From: Tetradesmus obliquus
Taxonomy: Eukaryota; Chlorophyta; Chlorophyceae; Sphaeropleales; Scenedesmaceae
Assembly (NCBI GenBank): GCA_030272155.1
Contig: CP126202.1
Span: 124,001 to 188,000, forward strand
DNA length: 64,000 bases
Direction: 5' to 3'
A model generated the notes under the pieces. That model saw only the letters and a program-made list of their open reading frames with translations, was not told where the DNA came from and searched no databases. Numbering within the stretch: the stretch's first letter is position 1; every line of letters starts with the position of its first letter. Made by a program: the position numbers and the translations under genes. Positions 11,040-22,100 of the stretch are shown here, one piece after another.

Positions 11040-11640
11040 CACCCCGTGCTTTCATGGAAGCTAATCTTTATGGTGGAGATTGAGGGAACGAGTGCGGCAT
11101 GGGACCTCAATCTCACACCTTGTTTGGTGGAGATTGAGGGAACACTCTGGTGGAGATTGAGTTGGCATGGCAGTTGGCATGAGTATGGTTTTTGGGCAGG
11201 CGCAGCCTCCTCAATCTCACACCTTGTTTGGTGGAGATTGAGGGAACGTCCCCCGCAGAGATGAAAGTGATTGCAGTGGCAGCGCCGCCAGCAGCAGCAG
11301 TGTAGCGAGGCTCCTGGCTTGCTTGGCATGGCAGTTTGCATGAGTATGGTTTTTGGGCAGGCGCAGCCTCCTCAATCTCCCACCTTGTTTGGTGGAGATT
11401 GAGGGAACGTCCCCCGCAGAGATGAAAGTAATTGCAGTGGCAGCGCCGCCAGCAGCAGCAGTGTAGCGAGGCTCCTGGCTTGCTTGGCATGGCAGTTTGC
11501 ATGAGTATGGTTTTTGGGCAGGCGCAGCCTCCTCAATCTCACACCTTGTTTGGTGGAGATTGAGGGAACGTCCCCCGCAGGTTTGTGAAGTGATGGCAGT
11601 GACAGTGCTGCCAGCAGCAGCACAGTGTAGCGAGGCTCCT
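11040..11640 (+). repeat. 161-bp tandem array carrying a strong hairpin
   Basis: Units repeat at 161-bp spacing (GTGGAGATTG at 11231, 11392 and 11553), with a shorter diverged unit before them. Each unit holds CCTCAATCTC...GAGATTGAGG with CACC/GGTG inside it, a 14-bp interrupted stem with a 6-nt TTGTTT loop. Hairpins lie near 11105, 11209, 11370 and 11530. Single half-copies occur at about 11072 and 11148. No coding function is visible. Confidence 0.9.
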
Positions 11641-13222
11641 GTTGCTTGCTTTGCTTGGCAGCATTTTTTTTGGCAGCATGTTTGTTTCTGGGTTCTTCTT
11701 GTATCTGAGCCAGGAGCCAGCGGCAAAGCCAGTTGTAGGTTGTGATGGAACAGCGCCAGAAGCTCATCACAGCAGTGACAGTAAAGGTGCTTGCTTTGTT
11801 CCTGCATCCACTGTGTTCCTACAGCGGTGATATGGTGGTACAGCGCCAGAAGCTCATCATGCAGCAGTGGACTTGTTTGCAGGCACTGTGTAGCCATGGC
11901 AATATCGACTCACTTATAGGGTGGGTTTTTTGAGCAGCAGCGGCCGCAGAAGCAGCAGCAGCGCTGAGTGACGGGATGTCGCCTGCCTTCTGACTCGCTT
12001 TGCCTGGAGATATGCAACGAAGAAGAAGATTGGAGGCGCTGGAGCTGGTCGCTGGAGCAGCAGCAGCGTTGGTCGTGGCCGTGTCTGGCCTTGTTCCTTT
12101 TGCACAGCCTGCTTGCTAACAGCAGCATGGTGTGGCAGGAGATGATCTTTGGATGCAGTTTGGGTGCATGCAGTTGCCCCTCTCTTTCTTGTGCCAGTGG
12201 GGTGACGACTGTAACTGTGTGTCTTAATCACATGTGTATCAAATCTCCCACTACATTATGTAGCATGTGAATTTGTGTCACTGTGTGAAAGGCTGTCGGG
12301 CATTGGTTGTGTCACAGACAGTGTTACGTCTGTTGGCCTGCCAGCCTGCCCCCTTCATAGGCTGCTCGTGCACACAGCCTCTTTGGTGGTGTGTTTCTCT
12401 GGCTTTTGTGATGCCGTCAGCTCTGTTAGTCTGTTATTAAGTTATGGCAGTTCACAGTCGCCACCCCCTGGAAGACCCCTTGTTATGGGTTTGTTTGCCT
12501 TTGTTGGCCTTTCCCACCCCTGGTTGATGGTGTTTTACATGGGTTTGTTGGCCCTTGGCTGGCCTACCCTAGGATGGCCTATTCTGTCAGTGGCTTCAAT
12601 GTCTTGACAGTTACTCCAACTGTATCAGGGCAGCGCCTTGTGCTTTCGTGTATGGCTGGGTGGTTATGGTGCGCGGTGTCACATTGGTCTGATGACCAGA
12701 TCAGGCGCAGTGTGTCATCTGCTATCGCGTGCGTGTTCAGGCTGGTACCCTGAGCTCTGCATGTCTGTGACTACTCGGTTTATTTTGTCAGCGCGCCCTG
12801 GCTTGCTGTCAGTTTCCTCAGGTTTGTGAGAGGTACTGAGTTTTTTTCTGGCAGCCTGCGTGGTTTTGCTTGTTGCATGGTCACAGGCTTCCCTTGTGGA
12901 GGGGGAAAGTAGTGTGTGCCACACGTAAAGTCTAATGTTCAGCCTGTGCCATGCAACTGCTGTATGTGCATAGCTAGAGCATCCAACATCCATCTCTCTG
13001 AGGCAGCAGTCTCACTGTGTTGTGGACTGAAGGCATTGACAGTGTTTGTAGATCTGTGAGTGCGGCATGGGACCCACAAAGAATCAGGTTCCCGGCTCTG
13101 ACAGCTGCTTACAAGTCACCACTGTGTGACTCTGTGCTTGAAGTTGGCTATGCGGGTTGTGTTCAACGAAACGACTGTAACTGTGTGTCTTAATCACATG
13201 TGTATCAAATCTCCCACTTCAC
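11641..13222. other. Intergenic mosaic of short repeated segments
   Basis: No gene recognised. A ~47-bp segment at 12205-12252 (ACGACTGTAACTGTGTG...) recurs at 13171-13217, immediately before the satellite. Bases 12259-12309 repeat 10734-10783. A GTGCGGCATGGGACC string occurs at both 11093 and 13059. The region looks like a rearranged repeat locus. Confidence 0.7.
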
Positions 13223-16200
13223 CAGGCACATAACAACCGACAGTTGTCTGTAGCAGAGCTGCAGGCCCCGCTACTGCTATGCCCGCCCTGACAGCGTCAG
13301 CCGTCACAGCAGCACCAAAGCAGCATCTAAGATGCCGGCGCTGCAACCGGGGATCAAGGGCACCAAATTCAGCCTTGTTGCCCGCCGGGCGGATCTTAGA
13401 CTGCCCGGGCACATCACAGTCCACAGATTTCTGCTAAAGAGCTGCAGACCCTGCTGCTGCTGTGCCTGCCCAGACAGCGTCAGCCGTCACAGCAGCACCA
13501 TACCAGCATCTAAGATGCCGGCGCTGTAACCAGGGCTAAAGGGCACCTATTGCAACCTTGTTGCCCGCCGGCAGGATCTTAGACTGCCCAGGCACATCAC
13601 AGTCAACAGTTGTCTGCTGCAGAGCTGCAGGCCTTGCTACTGTTATGCCTGCCCTGACAGCGTCAGCCGTCACAAAAGCACCATAGCAGCATATAAGATG
13701 CCGGCGCTGCATTCAGGGCTAAAGGGCACCTATTGCAGCCTTGTTGCCCGCCGGCAGGATCTTAGACTGCCCGGGCACATCAGTCAACAGTTTTCTCCTA
13801 CAGAGCTCCAGACTCTGCTGCTGCTGTGCCCGCCCTGACAGCGTCAGCCGTCACAACAGCACCATACCAGCATCTGAGATGCCGGCGCCGCAACCAGGGC
13901 TAAAGGGCACCTATTGCAGCCCTGTTGCCCGCCGGCAGGATCTTAGACTGCCCGGGCACATCAGTCAACAGTTTTCTCCTACAGAGCTGCAGACTCTGCT
14001 GCTGCTGTACCCGCCCTGACAGCGTCAGCCGTCACAACAGCACCATACCAGCATCTGAGATGCCGGCGCCGCAACCAGGGCTGAAGGGCACCTATTGCAG
14101 CCCTGTTGCCCGCCGGCAGGATCTTAGACTGCCTGGGCACATCAGTCAACAGTTTTCTGCTACAGAGCTGCAGACCCTGCTGCTGCTGTGCCTGCCAAGA
14201 CAGCATCAGCCGTCACAGCAGCACCATAGCAGCGTTTAAGATGCCGGCGCTGTAACCAGGGCTAAAGGGCGCCAAATGCAGCCTTGTTGCCCGCCGGCAG
14301 GATCTTAGACTGCCCGGGCACATCACAGTCAACAGTTGTCTGCTACAGAGCTGCAGGCCATGATGCTGCTGTGCCTGCCCAGACAGCGTCAGCCGTCACA
14401 AAAGCACCATACCAGCATCTAAGATGCCGGCGCTGTAACCAGGGCTAAAGGGCACCTATTGCAGCCTTGTTGCCCGCCGGCAGGATCTTAGACTGCCCGG
14501 GCACATCAGTCAACAGTTTTCTCCTACAGAGCTGCAGACTCTGCTGCTGCTGTACCCGCCCTGACAGCGTCAGCCGTCACAACAGCACCATACCAGCATC
14601 TGAGATGCCGGCGCCGCAACCAGGGCTGAAGGGCACCTATTGCAGCCTTGTTGCCCGCCGGCAGGATCTTAGACTGCCCGGGCACATCAGTCAACAGTTT
14701 TCTCCTACAGAGCTCCAGACTCTGCTGCTGCTGTGCCCGCCCTGACAGCGTCAGCCGTCACAACAGCACCAAAGCAGCATCTGAGATGCTGGCGCCGCAA
14801 CCAGGGCTAAAGGGCACCAAATGTAGCCTTGTTGCCCGCCGGCAGGATCTTAGACTGCCCGGGCACATCAGTCAACAGTTTTCTCCTACAGAGCTGCAGA
14901 CTCTGCTGCTGCTGTACCCGCCCTGACAGCGTCAGCCGTCACAACAGCACCATACCAGCATCTGAGATGCCGGCGCCGCAACCAGGGCTGAAGGGCACCT
15001 ATTGCAGCCCTGTTGCCCGCCGGCAGGATCTTAGACTGCCTGGGCACATCAGTCAACAGTTTTCTGCTACAGAGCTGCAGACCCTGCTGCTGCTGTGCCT
15101 GCCAAGACAGCATCAGCCGTCACAGCAGCACCATAGCAGCGTCTAAGATGCCGGCGCTGTCACCAGGGCTAAAGGGCGCCAAATGCAGCCTTGTTGCCCG
15201 CCGGCAGGATCTTAGACTGCCCGGGCACATCACAGTCAACAGTTGTCTGCTACAGAGCTGCAGGCCATGATGCTGCTGTGCCTGCCCAGACAGCGTCAGC
15301 CGTCACAAAAGCACCATACCAGCATCTAAGATGCCGGCGCTGTAACCAGGGCTAAAGGGCACCTATTGCAGCCTTGTTGCCCGCCGGCAGGATCTTAGAC
15401 TGCCCGGGCACATCACAGTCAACAGTTGTCTGCTACAGAGCTGCAGGCCATGATGCTGCTGTGCCTGCCCAGACAGCGTCAGCCGTCACAAAAGCACCAT
15501 ACCAGCATCTAAGATGCCGGCGCTGTAACCAGGGCTAAAGGGCACCTATTGCAGCCTTGTTGCCCGCCGGCAGGATCTTAGACTGCCCGGGCACATCAGT
15601 CAACAGTTTTCTCCTACAGAGCTGCAGACTCTGCTGCTGCTGTGCCCGCCCTGACAGCGTCAACCGTCACAACAGCACCATACCAGCATCTAAGATGCTG
15701 GCGCTGCAATCAGGGCTTAAGGGCACCAAATGAAGCCTTGTTGCCCGCCGGCAGGATCTTAGACTGCCCGGGCACATCAGTCAACAGTTGTCTGTTGCAG
15801 AGCTGCAGGCCTTGCTGCTGCTGTGCCTGCCCAGACAGCGTCAGCCGTCACAACAGCACCAAAGCAGCATCTGAGATGCTGGCGCCCGCAACCAGGGCTA
15901 AAGGGCACCAAATGTAGCCTTGTTGCCCGCCGGCAGGATCTTAGACTGCCCGGGCACATCACAGTCAACAGTTGTCTGCTGCAGAGCTGCAGGCCCCGCT
16001 GCTGCTGTGCCTGCCCAGACAGCGTCAACCGTCACAAAAGCACCATACCAGCATCTAAGATGCCGGCGCTGTAACCAGGGCTAAAGGGCACCACATGAAG
16101 CCTTGTTGCCCGCCGGCAGGATCTTAGACTGCCCGGGCACATCAGTCAACAGTTTTCTGCTACAGAGCTGCAGGCCTTGCTAGTGTTATGCCTTCCCTGA

Positions 16201-17399
16201 CAGCGTCAGCCGTCACAGCAGCACCATACCAGCATCTAAGATGCCGGCGCCGCAACCAGGGCTAAAGGGCACCTATTGCAGCCTTGTTGCCCGCCGGCAG
16301 GATCTTAGACTGCCCGGGCACATCACAGTCAACAGTTGTCTGCTACAGAGCTGCAGACTCTGCTGCTGCTGTGCCTGCCCAGACAGCGTCAGCCGTCACA
16401 AAAGCACCATAGCAGCATCTGAGATGCCAGCGCCGCAACCAGGGCTAAAGGGCACCAAATGTAGCCTTGTTGCCCGCCGGCAGGATCTTACACTGCCCAG
16501 GCACATCACAGTCAACAGTTTTCTGCTACAGAGCTGCAGACCCTGCTGCTGCTGTGCCTGCCAAGACAGCATCAGCCGTCACAGCAGCACCAAAACAGCA
16601 TGTGAGATGCTAGCGCTGCAACCAGGGCTAAAGGGCACCTATTGCAGCCGTTGTTGCCCGCCGGCAGGGTCTTACACTGCCCAGGCACATCACAGTCAAC
16701 AGTTGTCTGCTACAGAGCTGCAGACCCTGCTGCTGCTGTGCCTGCCAAGACAGCATCAGCCGTCACAGCGGCACCACAGCAGCATCTAAGATGCCGGCGC
16801 CGCAACCAGGGCTAAAGGGCACCAATTGCAGCCTTGTTGCCCGCCGGCAGGATCTTAGACTGCCCGGGCACATCACAGTCAACAGTTGTCTGCTGCAGAG
16901 CTGCAGGCCTTGCTACTGATGTGCCCGCCCCGACATCGTCAGCCGTCACACCAGCACCAAAGCAGCAACTGAGATGCCGGCGCCGCAACCAGGGCTAAAG
17001 GGCACCTATTGCAGCCTTGTTGCCCGCCGGCAGGATCTTAGACTGCCGCGGCACATCACAGTCAACAGTTGTCTGCTACAGAGCTGCAGACCCGGCTGCT
17101 GCTGTGCCTGCCAAGACAGCGCCAGCCTTCACAGCAGCACCAAAGCAACATCTAAGATGCCGGCGCTGTAACCAGGGCTAAAGGGCACCAAATGAAGCCT
17201 TGTTGCCCGCCGGCAGGATCTTAGACTGCCCAGGCACATCACAGTTGACAGTTTTCTTCTGCAGAGCTGCAGGCCCCGCTATTGATGTGCCTGCCCTGAC
17301 AGCGTCAGCCGTCACAACAGCACCATAGCAGCATCTAAGATGCCGGCGCTGTAACCAGGGCTAAAGGGCAGTAAATGCAGCCTTGTTGCTGGCCGACAG
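13223..17399 (+). repeat. Satellite array, 181/183-bp monomers, about 23 copies
   Basis: The string GTTGCCCGCCGG starts near 13377, 13560, 13743, 13924, 14105, 14286, 14469, 14650, 14831, 15012, 15193, 15376, 15559, 15740, 15922, 16105, 16286, 16469, 16653, 16836, 17019 and 17202, and decays at 17387. Most steps are 181 or 183 bp. The two lengths differ by CACATCAGTC versus CACATCACAGTC. A stretch 13979-14206 recurs at 14886-15113, five monomers (907 bp) later, showing a higher-order repeat. Small ORFs in it shift frame between 181-bp units, so I treat it as non-coding. Confidence 0.95.
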
Positions 17400-17489
17400 G
17401 ATTAGATGCTCCCGCGTCAAGTGAATTTAAAGTCATACACATATTTACAGCTTACATCTCGCTTCTGAGGCTCAATGGAGTGTAGCTTG
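17400..17489 (+). repeat. Right border repeat of the satellite locus
   Basis: Matches 10583-10672 in direct orientation, 6.8 kb apart. It sits directly after the last, decayed monomer. Confidence 0.8.
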
Positions 17490-19148
17490 CACGGCAGGGT
17501 GCTTACACCCCACTCAAACCTGCACAGCACTGCACACCCTGGAACATTACCGGTACTTCACATAAATAATGTGGCTGCTGCGAATGTTCAAATCCGAAAC
17601 ATACATCTGCTTGCAAGTCAGAATTGCAGTGAGGGACAACATGCACGTCACAGTTACACGTTGTTGTCGTCACCCATCCGCCCCACGCAAAAGCTGACAA
17701 GGTGAAGTATGCATGCTGCAACCACACACAGGTGCTGACTCAGCAACGGATGCTGCTCATCAAAGTGCTGCTCGTCACCACACAGCACTGGATGTACACT
17801 TCGTGAGCACATTCTGTATGTGCTTGTTGACCTTTGCCAAGCACAAGCGATCGTGTGCGCTGAACTACTGACATCTGCTTTCACCTCCTCATCCCCTGTG
17901 GCACACCTCCCGCATCAACAGCTCCCAATTCACACTGTTCTTGACAAATCAAAGGGCGACGCTACACACACATACACGTGTTATCATGCAATACTGCACA
18001 CCTGATGCACACTGAACACTGATTTCTGTCATTGCGCGCCAACAGCTGCCTGCATATCCACGCGTAGCCTACGCATATGCGGCATCAACATCGCACATGT
18101 GAATCCGTCCTTTCACAAGTCAACCAGGCTGGCAACACTCTGCGTCTGCGCAAATGCCCCTCACAGCCTGCACTCCAGCACTGCATCTTCATAACCGAAC
18201 AGTACTGTACACATCTGCTGCTCTGTACTTGTGGCCAACATGTAGCACACGCCCTGCACGGCACACTAATCTGCCTGTCCCATACACCAGACGACACAAC
18301 AGGTTTGGCAGCATCATGCAGGCAGCGCACAATACATGGTGTGATTGCAGGGCTCCTGCTAGCTCTGCCATGTACTGCTCACAAAATTTGCACCCTTCAC
18401 ATACTGGCGGCCACAACCTTCGTGCGCAACAAAGTGCCCGATACTGCACTGATGGCGGGTCCCTCAGCTGCACGCCCGCAAATCTCACAAACACTGCACA
18501 TGCTTACATGCAGCTACACCCAGTCTGCTGGCAGCTACAAGCATAGATTCACAAGCATGCACACCACCACGGCAACATCATATCAGGCAGTGCACACAAC
18601 ACGGTGGCGCAAGGGGCGTGTGTTCTTACATGCGGCCCACCACCAACATCACGGTTGCACGCGCACACCACCAACGTATCAACCGCTGCTCAACACAAGC
18701 AAAGTGAAGCGTGGTTGCAATGCACGACTAACGCCACCAGTGGTGTTATGACATGTGGCACCCTGAAACGCAACATCGGCCACAACAGGCTCGACCGATG
18801 CGCAGTAGTCTAGCTTTTTCTGCCGTGAACCCTACGCACTGATCAACAGCCACATGTGCTTTCAGTGGCTGTTGCAGGCAGCTACTGCCCCGGTCATCAA
18901 CAGTTTCACCCAGGCCTACACACAGCCTAACTCAAAGGACACCGTATACGCGCTGCTCAGCACCTATCCATTTTCAGCACAGCCCTCCCCTGCAAGTCCT
19001 CAACAGCCAGGCCATTCTGGCCAGCTGATTGCTGCCCCATACAGCCCCTGCCCTTGCTACAGGCAGCCGTTGCAGCCCTGACCTGCCACCAGAGCAAACC
19101 CAGCGCAACCTGGTCCGCAACAAGCAGCAGCAGCAGCAGCACCAGTGC
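17490..19148. other. Intergenic: right flank of satellite and 3' region of the coiled-coil gene
   Basis: A CA-rich sequence with several chance ORFs, the longest 224 codons on + at 18077-18751, that I cannot match to any family. The minus-strand gene that ends at 19149 would have its 3' UTR here, with a candidate signal at 18626. Confidence 0.55.
18626..18630 (-). terminator. Candidate TGTAA signal for the coiled-coil gene
   Basis: TTACA on + (TGTAA on -), 519 bp beyond the stop at 19149. It is a plausible UTR length but there is no other support. Confidence 0.4.
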
Positions 19149-22100
19149 TCACTTGCCCTCAAATGCCGCACGCATCGCTGCCATCCTGTCAGACAGCTGC
19201 CGCGTGTGCGCAGGCGAGGCCTTGGCGCCGCCAGAGCTGCTGCTAGCGCTGGCAATGCCGTCGCGGGCAAGCACATCATCAGAGCCCACACTGCCGCTGC
19301 TGCTCAAGCGCCGCATCGCTGCCAGCTTTGCAGCGACAGCGCTGTCAGCAGGCGCATCAGCAGCATCTCCAGCCGCAGCGTCGTCAGCACCTGGGCTGTC
19401 CTGCTGCTCCGCTGCAGCTGCCGCAGGCTTCTCCGCAGCAGCTACGGCTGCTGCCTTGCCGGCCACCCTGCTAGCTGCAGGCACTGCCTTGGCGACTCCA
19501 CCAGCTGCTACGCTGCCGTCCACAGCGTCCTTCCCGCGAGGCGCTGCCACATCAGCAGCTGACAGCCGCACCTCCACCATGCCATCTGTCGTGCTGCCGC
19601 CACTGCTGCTGCTGCTGCTGGCGCCGCCGCTGCTGGACGCCTTGCTGGCCTCCGCGGAAGCTGGCATCACTGCCGGCACAGCTGTGGTTGCTGTGGGTGA
19701 CGTGGCAGCTGACGAGGCGGCTGACCTGTTGGGGCTAGGCGCAGCAATGCTGGGGATCTTGCTGGGCACCTTGGCTGCAGCACTCGCCACAGTCACCTTG
19801 CCGCCGCCGCCGCTGGTGACAACTACAGCCCTCCTACCAGGCACCGCAGCAGTAGTAGCAGCAGCAGGCGCGTCCGCCGGCTGCTGCGGGATCTTGCTTG
19901 GGGCAGCAGCAGAAGCAGCTGCTGCTGCAGCGCCGCCGCTGCTGCTGCCGTCCTGCTGCTGCGCTGACAGGAAGCGTGACATCACGCTGCCCCTGCCGCC
20001 TGAGCTGGGCCTGCCCAGGGGCGTCTTGGGGCTGCCTGACTGCGGGCTGCTGCCTGCGCTGCCGCTGCCGTTCATTGCATTCATCGCAGCAATGCGCTCC
20101 TTGAGGCTGTTGCTGCGCGGCAGCGCCTCGCCCGCGCCTGCACCTGACTTGGCACGCACAACCGCAGGAGCAGGCGGCAGGCCCGCCTCAGATGCTGGCC
20201 TGCTAGCCGGCTCAGCAGCAGCAGGAGCAGCAGCAGCAGAGACGGCCTCGCTGGCATCAACAGCAGCAGCAGCTGCTTCCTGCTGCTGTGTGTCTGGCTC
20301 TGCTGCTGCATCACGCTCTGCAGGGGCCTCTGCTGCTGGCCCACTGCTGCTGCTGCCGCCCTCAGGCACAGACTCAGCAGAGGCTGCAGCTGCAGCCTTG
20401 GCAGGCTGCGCGCCGCCGCTGCTGCTGCTGCCACGCGTGCTGGTGCTGCGGCCCCTGCCCTCCTCATCTGCATCGTCACCAGGAGGCACTGCGCCAGGCG
20501 CTGAGCCCCGGCCCTCATTGCACGGCTCAGCAGCAGTAGTAGCAGCAGCTGGCTGCTCTGAAGCCATTGCAGCCACGGCGTGCTCAACAGCAGCAACAGC
20601 AGCTGCTGCAGCAGTAGCCGGCGTCTCAGCATCTGCCGCATCCTCAGCAGCAGCTGCTGCAGGCTCATCCGCTGCTGCTGCTGCTGCTGCTGCTGCCGGC
20701 TGCTCCTTGAAGCCCAGCCGTGTCACTGCTGCGCGGCGCTGGCTGGTGCTGCCGTTGCCACGCGCAGGGCTGCTGCTACGGCTGCGCGAGCCTCCACTGG
20801 CCTGCTGCTGCTGTTGTTGCTGCTGCGGGTGCATGCGTGCCTCCTGCTCAACAGCCAGCCTCGCCAGCGCTGCCTGGCGCTGGTTCACAGGGCCGGTTGC
20901 TGCTGCTGCAGCCTCCTCCTTGGCAGCAGCTGCCGCTGCCGCTGCAACAGCTGCCTCATCCGGTTCGTCGAGCACGCCTGCCGCAGCTGCCGCGGCGACC
21001 AGCGCAGCTGGGTTGACCATTGCTGCTGCCAGGTTGGTGCGAGGGGAGGGCTCTGCAATGGCAGCGCCACCAGTGCCGACTGACGTAATGACAGTGGGGC
21101 CGGCAGCGTTGCCGGCACCAGTCGCGTTGCGCGCGGCGGCAGCAGCTGCAGCGCGTGCTGCGTTCATCTGCTGCTGCTCTGCTGCCAGGCGTGCCAGCGC
21201 CTGCTGCCGCTGCGGGATGCCTGGCTGCAGCTCTGAGAGCTCCACTGCTGGCGCTGCTGCAGCAGCAGCTTCAGTGCTGCTCTCTGCCGGCGGTGGCGCC
21301 ACACGCGCAGCAAGCTTGAACTCGTTCACTGCAGCAGCGCTGGCTGCCAGCATCGCCTTGCCACCAGCAGCAGCAGTCATTGCAGCAGCCATTGGGCTGA
21401 GCTTGCTGGGTGACAGCAGCACTGCCTGCAGCTGCTGCTGCTGAAGATGTGCTGAGCCAGCTGCAGCCTTGGGTGAGGCGGCTGACTCAGCTGCTGCAGC
21501 AGCTGCCACTGCAGCGACAGCCACTGCCGCAGCTGCCTCGCAGGCTGAGGCCTGCTGCTGGCCCTCAGCGGACAGGCCGGCAGGTCCAGCTGCAGCAGAG
21601 CAGAGCAGAGGCGCGGCGTACGATACAGCAGCAGGTGAGACAGTTGACGCTGCATACTAAGTATGCGCTGTTCCTGCAAAGTCCCTGCAGTGCTGCTCCG
21701 CTTGTTGCTTGAGGCTGCACTGACCAGGTCCCACAAGGCGCTGAGCAACACCCTGCAAGCAGCTGTCCTGCAAGCCGTGACACAGTCTGCGTGCTGGCTA
21801 TTGCTTGCATGTCTTATTGCCTGCCTGCACGCCAGTTACTGCAAATACTGGCAGTATATTTGTGCCGTACTTGTGCCGTACACCGCTGCTCACCTGGCGT
21901 GGGTGCTGCTGTGGCGCAGGCAGGCGCGTCGGCCTCCTGGGGTGCCCCCAGCTTGAGGCTGGGCGTGGGCTGCCGCAGCAGGTTGCGCTGCAGCGCGTCA
22001 GCCAGGTTGGGGCTGCCCTGCGAGCACCAACAACAGCAGCAAACAGCACAGCATGAGCACAAGAGTGAGAGATGCCACGTGTCTGAGGGGGCCGCATGCG

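Larger units (their letters stand above)
10248..11040. other. Intergenic, 3' flank of kelch gene with satellite-locus left border
   Basis: No gene recognised. It holds the kelch 3' UTR, the left copy of a ~90-bp border repeat (10583-10672), a 59-bp satellite monomer fragment (10674-10732), and a ~50-bp segment (10734-10783) repeated at 12259-12309. Confidence 0.6.

Noticed and set aside
13200..17200. Overlapping ~90-codon ORFs in the satellite (PAGRILDCPGTS type)
   Set aside because: The monomer length of 181 is not a multiple of three, so frames shift between units; each ORF ends within two monomers.
11040..17400. CRISPR-like interpretation of the regular arrays
   Set aside because: Units are long and wholly repeated, with no unique spacers, and the host is eukaryotic.
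18077..18751. 224-codon + strand ORF
   Set aside because: No recognisable domain, composition like the surrounding CA-rich intergenic DNA, and no supporting splice structure.
19054..21444. 796-codon + strand ORF antisense to the coiled-coil gene's last exon
   Set aside because: It is a mirror of GCN/CAG composition (Ala/Leu/Ser runs). The minus strand joins eight upstream exons in phase and has a proper start and stop.
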